A stretch of DNA of 64,000 nt, taken from assembly GCF_002022685.1 (NCBI RefSeq), contig NZ_CP019789.1, forward strand, positions 992,001 to 1,056,000, written 5' to 3'. Made by a program: the position numbers and the translations under genes. How positions within the stretch are numbered: position 1 is the first letter of the stretch; every line of letters starts with the position of its first letter. The notes below the pieces were generated by a model. The model made no database searches. It was not told the DNA's origin and saw nothing but the letters and a program-made list of their open reading frames with translations. Origin of the DNA: Bartonella schoenbuchensis R1 (GTDB lineage: Bacteria; Pseudomonadota; Alphaproteobacteria; Rhizobiales; Rhizobiaceae). Of this stretch, positions 43,230-53,004 are shown piece after piece.

Positions 43230-43258
43230 TTGTGTGGAACTTCATTTTTGCCTATACT
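43230..43258 (+). promoter_or_regulatory. Predicted promoter of the hemin-binding protein gene
   Basis: TTGTGT (43230-43235), 17 bases, then TATACT (43253-43258), about 78 bases before the start codon. The resulting 5' leader of roughly 70 bases leaves room for iron/heme-responsive control, but I could not identify an operator. Confidence 0.4.
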
Positions 43259-43336
43259 TGTATCATTTTTACTACAGATTTTTTATGGAAAAAAATGTAT
43301 CATTATGTAGTTTAGTGTGTAACTTTGGAGCAACAT

Positions 43337-44164
43337 ATGAATACTAAATATTTAATCACCGCATCTATTTTTACTTTGGTTGCATCTTCTGTAGCACAAG
43401 CAGAAAGTGGTAGAATTTCTCAAGAATCAATGTCTGTTGTTCTACCAAATGTCGTTGCTCCTTCTTTTTCTTGGACAGGTTTTTATTTCGGTGGCCAAAT
43501 TGGCGGTTTTTCGAGTAAGACTGATCTAAATTTAAATTTAAAAGGTGTTGGTTCTACAAAATTATCATCGATTGAGAAAGACTTGTTACCCAAACTTTCG
43601 GGCTTTATGGGTGGTCTTTACGCGGGGGCTAATTTTGACCTTAATAATAGCCTTGTTCTAGGTGTTGATACAGATGTAATTTGGTCTGATAAAAAAGATA
43701 CAAAAGTTATCAGACATAGTGGATATAAAACGAAAGATGGGGGACATGGCGTACAGAGGCAACACCATTTGCAAGAAGCAGTGTCAAGCGATGAATTATT
43801 AGAAAAATTTATTGTAACTGTAAGCCATACTTTAAAACAAAAATGGGCTGGTGCTACACGAATGCGTGTAGGTTTTGCTGTTGATCATATTATGCCTTAT
43901 ATTGCTGGTGGTGTTGCTTATACGCAGCTTCAAGACATCCTTCTGGTCTCAACTGGAATAAAAAAAGATAAAATAGTGGATGAAACCAAAGCAATGATTG
44001 GTTATACTTTTGGTGGTGGTATTGATTTTGCAATGATGAATGATCTTATTTTACGTGCAGAATATCGTTTCTCAAATTTTGGTAAAAAGAAATTTATTAA
44101 AGATAAATTTGAAATTGATTATAAAACCAATGATTTCCGTGTTGGTGTGTCTTATAAATTCTGA
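43337..44164 (+). CDS. Hemin-binding outer-membrane protein (Hbp/Pap31/Omp25 family)
   Basis: Eight-stranded beta-barrel surface protein. In Bartonella the Hbp family binds hemin and includes HbpA/Pap31. A signal peptide covers residues 1-22 (MNTKYLITASIFTLVASSVAQA). SFSWTGFYFGGQIGG starts the barrel and is the family hallmark. Later strands include GGLYAGANFDLNNSLVLGVD, MPYIAGGVAY and LILRAEYRFSNFG, and the protein ends DFRVGVSYKF with the C-terminal Phe used for barrel assembly. A charged loop (about 115-150) is variable. ATG 43337 has GGAG 7 bases upstream. Length 275 aa. I cannot tell which Hbp paralogue this is. Confidence 0.88.
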   Translation: MNTKYLITASIFTLVASSVAQAESGRISQESMSVVLPNVVAPSFSWTGFYFGGQIGGFSSKTDLNLNLKGVGSTKLSSIEKDLLPKLSGFMGGLYAGANFDLNNSLVLGVDTDVIWSDKKDTKVIRHSGYKTKDGGHGVQRQHHLQEAVSSDELLEKFIVTVSHTLKQKWAGATRMRVGFAVDHIMPYIAGGVAYTQLQDILLVSTGIKKDKIVDETKAMIGYTFGGGIDFAMMNDLILRAEYRFSNFGKKKFIKDKFEIDYKTNDFRVGVSYKF

Positions 44165-45468
44165 TCTTTATAAATGTAATTGGGTTAAGAAGCTCTGTTA
44201 ATTTTTGCTCAGAATTCTATGAATATCTTTTAAAGATTTACATGATTCATGCTTTTGTAAATGGTGTTCTAATTACAAAATGTAACCTCTAAAGCAGCAG
44301 AATAAGCTTGTAATGAGCTGTATTTAAAAGCAATAGAAGTGAAGTTATTTTTGAACAGGGTTCTTACTTTTCGCAGTTTCCTCTCTTTTTCGGGTTATTT
44401 TCTTCCATCTCAAATTTGTAATGGCATTTATGTAAATTTCAAAGCTTTTTAAGAAAGTTTTTAAGTTCAGCTTAATATAAACCAATTTAGTTCATTCTTT
44501 TAATTAAAAGATAGCTGCAATTTATTGAAAATAAAAAATAATTGAAACATTATGGTTCTCAATTTTAAAACAACATAATATAATTCATCTTTTAAATTAA
44601 AGATGCTTTTTAACTCATTAAAAATATTTCATTTATTGTTACAATAATTGGTTTTTCACACTCTTTGAAGCATTCCTTTATTTGCTTTTTGTTTTGAATA
44701 TTTTTTATCCGGATTAATATCTTCTATAAGATGAAATATCCAAACTTCTTGCAAAAAGTTTTCTTTCAACCTTTGCCCGATTTAAAAGTGATAAAAATGT
44801 ATATTAGGCTAAGGCTAAACAGTTTTAGCAACAAAATTTATTAACAATGCTTCATTTCTTTTTTATATTAGCTTACAGAACTCAAATTCTTTTTTGAATT
44901 CATCGCTTTTTACCAAACAAACGAAAATGATACTCATAAATTAAAGTAAATGATCTAAGCTATACTGAAAAATCAGTTTAAAAATATTTTGCTTTTGAAT
45001 TAAAGCATGCGCTCATCATTGAACTGTAAGTAATTGAGTTGATTAGTATTTTAGTACGTAACCACTAGAGCTATATAACTTACAATAAATGAGATCCATC
45101 ATGTTTGAAAAATAACGAAAAACCAGCCTTTTTATCAGGTTAATTATTACTAAAATTAATCGATACGCTTTTGGATTTATTTCTAAATTGCTTCAAAAAT
45201 ACACTAACTATCTCATACATTACGTAAACATATTGTTTCGTACTACAACTTCGCAACCTTACAGCTAGAATAGCGCTATTTGTGTGCTTTTTTAAGTGTT
45301 CCATTGTATTTTCTTATAACAGATAATCAATATATGGTTAGAGCACTTTAAAAGCACCAAATACATTAAAAACACAACCACCAAATCTGTTGCTACAGCT
45401 TAAAAGGATTTTGCCAGGTTTCCTCTGATATAACCTAGTTATTTTTGTTATTTTTCCAAATGTTTTAT
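44165..45468. other. 1.3-kb gene-free stretch
   Basis: Strongly AT-rich, with stops in all frames; no frame shows protein-like composition and no tRNA or terminator stands out. It follows the hemin-binding protein gene, a family that Bartonella genomes carry in several copies, so it may be degraded paralogous sequence. Nothing specific is visible. Confidence 0.4.
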
Positions 45469-46832
45469 TTAAGCCACCTGCTTTATTGACTTACGAAAAC
45501 GAAATGATTTAGCACGTTTTGTTGTGGTTTTTGCTTTCTTACATCTTTTATTTTTAGATGAAGAATTTTTGACATGTGATTGTTTAATTTGATCTATATG
45601 ATCAAAAGCCTGCTTCTGACACTGAGATTTCTTAAAACAATGTTTCTTATCATTTTCTGGTATAAGGGATTTCTCTGGAAGTGCTGCAATTTGTGGTGGA
45701 ATATCTTCGCGCGTCAATTTCATTCGAATAACACGTTCTACAGCACGTAAACGTACTTGTTCTACCTTTTCATCAAAAAGTGTAATAGCGTTGCCAGACG
45801 TATCATTTCGTCCCGTACGGCCAATACGATGCACATAATTTTCAGCTTCATCCGGTAAATCATAATTAATAACGTGGCTGACTCCAGGCACATCAATACC
45901 ACGTGCAGCAATATCAGTTGCAACAAGAATCCCTACCGACCCTTCACGAAAAGCTTTCAAGGCACGCTGTCGTGCAGCATGCGATTTATTTCCATGAATT
46001 GCTGCAACAGAATATCCCGCCTTCGTCAAACTGCGTGCAACAGCATCAGCACCATGTTTAGTTCGCGTAAAAATAATAACCGAAGCTAAAGCCGGATCTG
46101 TTAAAAACTTATTCAAAACGCTCTTTTTTTCACTTGTAGGAACACAATATAATTTTTGAGTAATTTTCGTAGCAACAGTTCCTTGAGGAACAATTTCTAT
46201 TTTTACTGGTTCATTAAGCAAATTCTTTGCAAGTGTAACTATTTCCCGTGGCATTGTCGCTGAAAAAAGTGCTGTTTGACGCTTCTCATGCAAAAGTTTT
46301 GCAATGCGTTGTACATCACGAATAAAGCCCATATCTAACATACGATCAGCTTCATCTAAAACCAAAAAACGAGACTGAGAAAGATCAATGCATTTTTCAC
46401 TGACAAGGTCCATTAAACGCCCTGGTGTTGCAATTAAAACATCCACACCTGTTTTCATACGTTTGATTTGCGCAAATCGAGATACCCCCCTAAAATTAAA
46501 CATGTTGAAAGGTGAGACCCTTTTGCAACCATACGAATTGATTCTTCAATCTGAACTGCAAGTTCACGAGTTGGAACTAAGATCAAAGCTCGTGCAGTTT
46601 TAGGATATCTTTTGTCACCTAAAGCTAAAATTTGGCTCAAAACAGGTAATCCAAATGCTAATGTTTTTCCAGAACCGGTTTGTGCAATACCTAAAATATC
46701 GCGCTTTTTTAGCATGACTGGAATAGCCTGTTTTTGAATAGGCTTAGGTTTGTTTATACCAGCAATAAATAGGTTTTCAGTTAAAAGTGTAGGTATACCT
46801 AATTTTATAAAGGCATTTTCTTTTATATTCAC
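45469..46832 (-). pseudogene. rhlE: DEAD-box RNA helicase (RhlE type), split by a -1 frame break
   Basis: ATP-dependent RNA helicase for ribosome or RNA metabolism. The first frame (from ATG 46832) has the Q motif (KPIQKQAIP), motif I AQTGSGKT and Ia PTRELAVQI, and leaves frame after LSTCLILGG. The second frame resumes VSRFAQIKRMKTGVDVLIATPGR and carries DEAD, SAT, FTRTKHGAD, ATDIAARGIDV and HRIGRTGR, then a basic tail. Adding one G to the G6 run at about 46484-46489 restores a 454-aa protein. The break is between motifs Ia and Ib, so neither fragment could be a helicase. It is a true pseudogene or a sequencing indel; the pattern shared with secY and valS favours the latter. Confidence 0.85.
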
Positions 46833-47132
46833 AACAAAATCTCTCTTTAGCTCAAGAACTGCAAACAGCTAACAAGCCACAATTACATCATCTTAAAATC
46901 CCGTATAATCGAGATCTGACATTGAACATTTAAAATACCGCTTAAATAAAAATAAGCGACTTGAGCAGTTCATAAGTATCTTCAAATTTAAAGAGAAAAT
47001 GTAAAATTACTTTGTAAAACGCCAATATTCAAGCTTAAATGTCTTAAGTTACACTATTGTTGGATTAAAATAAAAAAGCAAGTACTTTCTAAAAGCAGTT
47101 ATTATAAGCAGAAGAAACATTAGCTTTATTAT
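46833..47132. other. Spacer upstream of the helicase gene
   Basis: About 300 bases, AT-rich. It holds the upstream region of the helicase and the 3' flank of the secreted-protein gene. No promoter or terminator is clear. Confidence 0.4.
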
Positions 47133-47663
47133 TTATCTTTTTATTACCGTTTCCTTTGGAAGATTGATTCCATCAAAATCAGGATAAATTTCAAGAAAAA
47201 CCGGATTTTGTATTGTTTTCTGCCCTCCATAAATTAAATACCACCTGTTATTATCAAAAATCGCCAATGTTTTATAATGAATAATGCGATCTTCTGTTTT
47301 TAGCGTAGTTGGAATCAATGCGTAAAAAGAACCATTATCTGTTTGCCGATAATCTATTTTTATCTCATCTAAATAATAAGCGTCAGAAGGCAAATTTTCA
47401 AACTGAGTATGAAGTTGTTTAAGTAAATTGTTGCGTAAATCATCTTCTGTTGTATTTAATCGATGTGCCATTTCTTTATAAAGCCGGTCAGGCATATGAG
47501 CAGAAACAATTGCAAAATTTCTATCTTTTATAGCATTATTGATATCAACAACTAGGTTTAAAAGCTCTGTTTTTTGTATTGTTGTTTGTTTGGCTGCTAA
47601 ACTTTGTCCGCCAGTACCTAACAATAAAAATACCCCCAGCGTAAAATAACGAAAAAATCTCAT
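47133..47663 (-). CDS. Secreted protein of unknown function
   Basis: I do not recognise a named family. The 176-aa protein has a signal peptide (MRFFRYFTLGVFLLLGTGGQSLAA) and then a soluble domain. LLNLVVDINNAIKDRNFAIVSAHMPDRLYKEMAHRL and the strand-rich YYLDEIKIDYRQTDNG ... YKTLAIFDNNRWYLIYGG are reminiscent of NTF2-like or cystatin-like periplasmic folds. It lies 36 bases after ilvA on the same strand and may be co-transcribed with it, without a functional link being obvious. Confidence 0.75.
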   Translation of the reverse strand: MRFFRYFTLGVFLLLGTGGQSLAAKQTTIQKTELLNLVVDINNAIKDRNFAIVSAHMPDRLYKEMAHRLNTTEDDLRNNLLKQLHTQFENLPSDAYYLDEIKIDYRQTDNGSFYALIPTTLKTEDRIIHYKTLAIFDNNRWYLIYGGQKTIQNPVFLEIYPDFDGINLPKETVIKR

Positions 47664-47699
47664 TTTTATAACTTTCGCTCTAGTAAAAAATTTAAACTT

Positions 47700-48965
47700 T
47701 TAAATTACAAAATCAAATAATACCTGATCATTAGTAATATCACGATAAGGCCAACCTAACGCTTGAAAATTTTTCTCTAAGACGTAAAAATTATCATACT
47801 TTTTTGTTTCAATTGCAATCAAAACAGAACCAAAATTTCTAGCTGATTTTTTGAGATATTCAAACCGCACAATGTCATCATCTGGTGTTAATTGAGCAAG
47901 GAAGCTACGCAAAGCACCAGGGTGTTGTGGAAAACCAAAAATAAAATATTTTTTTAATCCCTGAAAACGCGAAGAGCGCTCTTTAATGTCTGGCAAACGT
48001 TCAAAATCAAAATTACCACCTGAAATAATTAAAAGAATTTTTTTGCCTTTCAATTCCTGACGAGAAATACTTTTCAGAGCATCAATCGACAAAGCACCAG
48101 CTGGCTCAAGAACCACACCTTCAACATTGAGCATTTCAACCATTGTAGAACAAACTCTGTTCTCAGGAACTGTAATAATACAATCAGGTGAAAATTGCTG
48201 CAACATAGCATAATTTAACGCGCCAATTTCAGCCACAGCAGCACCATCTACAAATGTATTAATATTTTCAAGTTTGACACGTTTTTTGTTCTTTAAACAT
48301 GCAAGTAAACTCGCCGCCCCTTCCGGTTCAACAAAACGGATCTTTGTTTTCCAACCATATTCATGTAAAAAATTGCTCACACCACTAGCCAGACCACCAC
48401 CGCCCACAGGTACAACAATTAAATCTGGCTCACTTTCTCCATTAAGTTTTTTCCATTGTAAAGCAGCCTCACATAAAACTGTTGCTTGCCCTGTAACAAT
48501 GCGAATATCATCAAAAGGTGGTGCCATCACACCTCCCCCCTCAGCTACAAAAGATTGCGCAGCCTCATAACATTGGTCAAATGTATCACCAACCAAACGG
48601 ATTTCAATAAATTCCTTACCGAAAATACGTGTCTTATCAATTTTTTGCTGTGGTGTTGTCACAGGCATAAAAATAATGCCTCTACGTTTAAAATAGCGAC
48701 AAACAAAAGAAACCCCTTGTGCATGATTACCTGCTGATGCACAAACAAATGCTGCATCTTGAGATACCTTATCAAGCATCTCTGAAACAAAATTGAAAGC
48801 ACCACGAATTTTATACGACCGTACAGGTGTTAAATCCTCACGCTTTAAATAAATTTCCGCATCATATTTTTGACTAAGAAAATCATTGCGTTGAAGTGGT
48901 GTTTCAGTAAAAACATTACGTAAAGCTACCATAGCTTTAGTCACATCTTGAACAAATTCACTCAT
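47700..48965 (-). CDS. ilvA: Threonine dehydratase (threonine ammonia-lyase)
   Basis: PLP enzyme converting threonine to 2-oxobutanoate, the entry to isoleucine synthesis. The PLP lysine lies in RSYKIRGAFN, the phosphate-binding loop is VPVGGGGLASG, and SAGNHAQGVSF is the substrate loop. The C-terminal third (FIFGFPQHPGALRSFLAQL) is a single ACT-like regulatory domain, so isoleucine feedback is likely. Length 421 aa corresponds to the one-ACT form. ilvC lies elsewhere in this window, so the pathway genes are scattered. Confidence 0.93.
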   Translation of the reverse strand: MSEFVQDVTKAMVALRNVFTETPLQRNDFLSQKYDAEIYLKREDLTPVRSYKIRGAFNFVSEMLDKVSQDAAFVCASAGNHAQGVSFVCRYFKRRGIIFMPVTTPQQKIDKTRIFGKEFIEIRLVGDTFDQCYEAAQSFVAEGGGVMAPPFDDIRIVTGQATVLCEAALQWKKLNGESEPDLIVVPVGGGGLASGVSNFLHEYGWKTKIRFVEPEGAASLLACLKNKKRVKLENINTFVDGAAVAEIGALNYAMLQQFSPDCIITVPENRVCSTMVEMLNVEGVVLEPAGALSIDALKSISRQELKGKKILLIISGGNFDFERLPDIKERSSRFQGLKKYFIFGFPQHPGALRSFLAQLTPDDDIVRFEYLKKSARNFGSVLIAIETKKYDNFYVLEKNFQALGWPYRDITNDQVLFDFVI

Positions 48966-49131
48966 AGCACCACTTATTTTCCTGATTTATTGATAGTGTA
49001 TAGATTTCTTCTAACTGTAAAAACAATTATTGTCAGTCAAAAATTTATCACAGAACGAAAGAAAATTCTTTTGTTATTAATTCTTGATTAAATAAAAGAT
49101 ATAGCTTATGAGAAAGCCCTTAGCCCTTATC

Positions 49132-49217
49132 GCGGACGTGATGAAATAGGTAAACATAGCAGACTTAAAATCTGCCGGTCGAAGACCTTGCGGGTTCAAG
49201 TCCCGCCGTCCGCACCA
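49132..49217 (+). tRNA. tRNA-Leu (TAA)
   Basis: Class II tRNA with a long variable arm (TGCCGGTCGAAGACCTT). Acceptor GCGGACG/CGTCCGC, anticodon loop CTTAAAA with TAA, T arm GCGGGTTCAAGTCCCGC, encoded CCA. Confidence 0.96.
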
Positions 49218-49256
49218 TTAATTATATAAAATATTTTTCTATTCCAGTTTTATTGG

Positions 49257-49277
49257 AAGTGATGAAAAATCACTTTT
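49257..49277 (+). terminator. Terminator after tRNA-Leu
   Basis: AAGTGAT (49257-49263) and ATCACTT (49269-49275) form a 7-bp stem with a 5-base loop ending in TTTT, 40 bases after the tRNA. Confidence 0.6.
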
Positions 49278-49749
49278 AAATCATCTTATATAAAGAATTA
49301 TAGCGTTATCAACGCTGTACAGTAATTATCAAAATTGTAAATAAAGAGTCCTGTTAAAGCATTTTTTATCATGCTTTTTTGGCAATTTACTAATAATGCT
49401 TCACTAAACAGTTAGGGCTGCCACTATGAACTGGATGCAATTGCCCTAAACACTTTTTAAAAGCAATTTTAAGTTCTACAGTTTGAACATCTTTTGTAGT
49501 TAATGAAATTTAAGATCTATATAGCTTTTCTAAGCAACTGATTTTACATATCTGAATTAAGCATAATAAATGCGTATCAGCCCTCTTCTTATTTTCTCTC
49601 TGATCTTCTTGAAGATTGCCCAATCTTTTGTATGAAAAAGCACCAAAATTTTTACAAATATATCATCAATTCTATAACCAAATAGATCAGAAAGCTTTAC
49701 TATAAAACCCTTCCAACAAAGCCTTATAATAAAAGAATCACAAACTATT
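49278..49749. other. Spacer between tRNA-Leu and the small secreted-protein gene
   Basis: About 470 bases. A minus-strand open frame at 49557-49775 overlaps the end of the next gene and has AT-driven composition, so I do not call it. Nothing else is visible. Confidence 0.4.
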
Positions 49750-50022
49750 TTACTTAAAAAATACTCTACTTTCATCTATCTCTATAGTATCGTCTGCTTT
49801 TATTGCATAATTATCCTTATTGGAAAAAGTAATAAAACAGCCCTTTGTACACACTGTAATCATTTGGCCAGTATCTAGTGAAATATTTGAACGTGCACTT
49901 CCTTCAGCAATAATAAGCAACTGTACTGTTAAACCATTATTTTTCACAGTTGCTGCAAAAACTTTCATAGAAAAAACACTGAATAGTGTCACCGTAATAA
50001 AAATATAAAAATATTTTAGCAC
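49750..50022 (-). CDS. Small secreted protein of unknown function
   Basis: 90 aa with a signal peptide (MLKYFYIFITVTLFSVFSMKVFAA) and a compact mature domain: LTVQLLIIAEGSARSNISLDTGQMITVC, then TKGCFITFSNKDNYAIKADDTIEI. Two cysteines four residues apart (CTKGC) may bind metal or form a disulphide. Similar small periplasmic proteins occur in Rhizobiales, but I know no function. The GTG start overlaps the 3' end of the MscS-type gene in its restored frame, which suggests coupled translation. Confidence 0.7.
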   Translation of the reverse strand: MLKYFYIFITVTLFSVFSMKVFAATVKNNGLTVQLLIIAEGSARSNISLDTGQMITVCTKGCFITFSNKDNYAIKADDTIEIDESRVFFK

Positions 50023-52388
50023 TCTAAAATCCCTTCTTCAAAAAACGTTTATAAAGCATAAAGCGAAGAGCATTGTTTACCTTAGAAGTAGAAGTGATAT
50101 TAGGTACGTAAATAGCCAAGGTAAATGAAAAGTTTTGTTTATCAAATCCAGTAAAATTCACCTGCGGCGCAGGGTTTTTCAAAACTCCCTCCGTTGCAGA
50201 AGCAATTTCTAGCAATATTTGAACGACGTATTCTGGATCAACATTAGTTGCAACAGTCAAAGGTATATCAATTCGCCCCATTTTGCTGCGACGCGTCCAA
50301 TTATTTACGTTGTTATTGATGAGATTTGAGTTAGGAATAATGATTGTCTGGCGCTGAAATGTCTCAAGTTCAGTTGCACGCACACTAATACGTTTGACAA
50401 TACCACGAACCGATCCTGATTCTACATAATCACCTAATTTAAATGGCCGCCCGATTAAAATAATAAGCCCAGATACAAAATTTTGGACAATATTTTGCAA
50501 ACCAAAACCGATACCAAGTGAAAGCCCTCCAGCAACGAGCGCCAAACTACTAAGATTAAAACCTGCTGTTGACACTCCTAACAAGACCGACAAAGCGATA
50601 CCCCCATAGCTTATGACCGTTTTGATAGAATTACGCACACCCAGATCGAATTCTCCGCGCTCCATTACTGTGCCGTCTAGCCAACAAATAAATAGACGAA
50701 TAATGAACAAACAAACAAAGAAAACAACTATTCCCATGACAATAGAAATCAAAGAAATAGACATATTTCCAATCTGAAAACCTGTCATTAATTGCCAAAA
50801 TAGTGCCCCTATTTCAGAATACGAAAATCCAAACTTCCCAATAATTGGTACTGTACAAAGCACAAACACAACCACATTAAGAAGAATACTAATAACAACT
50901 CCTAATTGATCCATCGTTTTTTCTTCGAAATGAAACCATTTCATCAAAGTGTGACCAATTCCTGTTTTGATAAATTCCCCTTTAGATGCGATAGCACGTG
51001 TACTTTGTATCCCCAAATACATCAAAATTAAAAATGCACTACTGGTCACAATCAGCTGCACGACAAATCGTGCCAAACCAATATAACCTAAAAAATCCAT
51101 CACAATAAGAAATAATCCCAATACAAAGAGAGGAATACGTATATAAAGTGGCCAAGGTAGTGGTTTTATCTCTTCATTTTGAAAACGCTTACGCCTAAAC
51201 TGCAAAGGTATAAACGCAATGATAAACAACAAAACTCCTACAAGAAAAACAGCAATAAAGCTTTTAGCAATTGTTAAAGAAAGAGATGCTGAAACCGCCC
51301 AATAAATACTATCAAAAACAGCATCAAGTGCTAAAACTCCACCTAACAAAGTAAGCAAAATTATCAGTTGATATGCTGACGATGGTGCAATATTCAAAAG
51401 GCGGACAGGTGCCATTTTTGGTGATAAAAGAGAAACTGCTATACGATTTATCAAAAAGACCATAATAATCTGGTGCCCAATCGTATGAAATACTTCTGTA
51501 AGCTTCTCCAAAGTCAAACTGAAATGGTGCAATAGGAAAAATGTCAAATAAATGCAAAAAACACATACAAATGAAGGCAAAAGAATTGAAATAAAAGCAA
51601 CCAATAAACGCTGTAGATAAGGGACTTCGTCATTACCTGTGATAACACGGGAGCTTACGTGCGCAATACTTTTGTGCGAAAAATAAGAAAGACCTAAAGC
51701 AACAATCAGTGGAATAAAAAGGTAGAAAGTAATTGTAATGGTTTGAAATGATACACAAATTTCCACCAAGAGTTAAACAACGAAATAAAATCAAACGAAG
51801 CCTCTTTGGTTTTTGTAATAATATCTTCAAGCATTGACATTGAAAATTCAAATTTGTACGTAAGGGTGCGCGTAAACAATGCTCGAGATTGAGAAATAGC
51901 ACGTTCCGTCATCTTATTTGCAGTCAAAAATATCTCTTCAAACTGACATACTATACTATTAATTTTAGCCTTTTGCTCTATCAGACCAGATCGTTCCTTA
52001 TTTTGGCTTTCTAAGTCTGTTTGACCATCTTGCAGCTCAGCCGACTGGCTAAGAAGTATATTAATGTTATTAAGAGGAGCGCGTAAAACAAATGCAGCTT
52101 CTAAAGCACGCTTACTTATATCTTGTGCCTGCAACCGCCATTCTTTTAAAATGTGCTCATCTTCTGATTCACTTTCAAAGTTTTTTTGTAAAGACTCGAT
52201 ATCTTGCTTAAGAGTCTCAAGAATTGGCTGTTGTTGCTGAACAATTTCTTCAACTAATTGTGAAGTTATTGATTGCCCAATTTCTATAGTTGGAGATGCT
52301 AAATTTCCCCATGAAAAAGCGCTAAATAAAACACTAATCGTGATGATTGAGAAAAAAACATATAATTTTTTTTAAAGAATAAATACAT
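50016..52388 (-). pseudogene. MscS/DUF3772-type mechanosensitive channel gene with several frame breaks
   Basis: Large MscS-family channel that protects against osmotic downshift. ATG 52388 follows AGGGCGGAT and reads MYLFFKKK, but a signal peptide (LYVFFSIITISVLFSAFSWG) and periplasmic domain continue only if one A is added to the A8 run at about 52367-52374. The frame breaks again around 51706-51769, where adding T to the T5 run at about 51716-51720 joins FKPLQLLSTF to IPLIVALGLSYF. The 581-codon C-terminal part has about ten membrane helices and the pore/beta domain: GGLSLGIGFGLQNIVQNFVSGLIIL, RPFKLGDYVESGSVRGIVKRISVRATEL. It ends RFLKKGF; one more T would give RFFEEGILEC. The sum is about 791 aa. 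The gene is either decayed or poorly sequenced. Confidence 0.8.
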
Positions 52389-53004
52389 ATCCGCCCTAAA
52401 AATAAGTAAAAAGAGTAATTCCTTTTTAAATATGGCATAAGATAATATTTCCAACTCTCATAAGAATAATCCCATAAAAGCCTCCCCTCACCCAATAATG
52501 CTAATAAAGGAGACTAAATAGACCTAAAATTAATAAGACAAAAAATAATTTAGCATGTTTTTTGCTCTTATATTGCAAAAAATTTTCTCTTTTGTACAAT
52601 TTGTTTTTTTGTGCAACATTGAGCAATGTAGCTGCTTAATAGCTTAGAAATGTGTATGCACTTGATCAGAGTACGACATACTGATAATGTAGTAGGTATT
52701 ACGGTTTATCTAGAAAATAAATACAATCAACTGAATTTCACGATATTTCACAATGATTACAAACAAAAATGTATAACAGCTTATATCCACTATGATTGAC
52801 CTGTTGCAACTTTCTAAACAGGCATTGAATATATTTTCAAATCCTATAATTATTGCTCATATAAGGTGTTATAGTCTTCAAAAATAATACTTTTTAAATT
52901 AACATGCTCCTTTCGTTGTTTGAGCTGCAAAATTATCATTTTAATTTTACTTTGCGCGCTTAACTTCAATAACTCTTACAGTGTTCTATTAGTTGGAATA
53001 TATC
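52389..53004. other. Divergent spacer between the MscS-type gene and secDF
   Basis: About 615 bases, AT-rich, between divergent genes, so it must hold promoters for both. I see no clear -35/-10 pair and no coding frame. Confidence 0.4.

Noticed and set aside
49557..49775. 72-codon minus-strand frame
   Set aside because: It overlaps the end of the small secreted-protein gene in another frame and looks like AT-driven composition without a ribosome-binding site.
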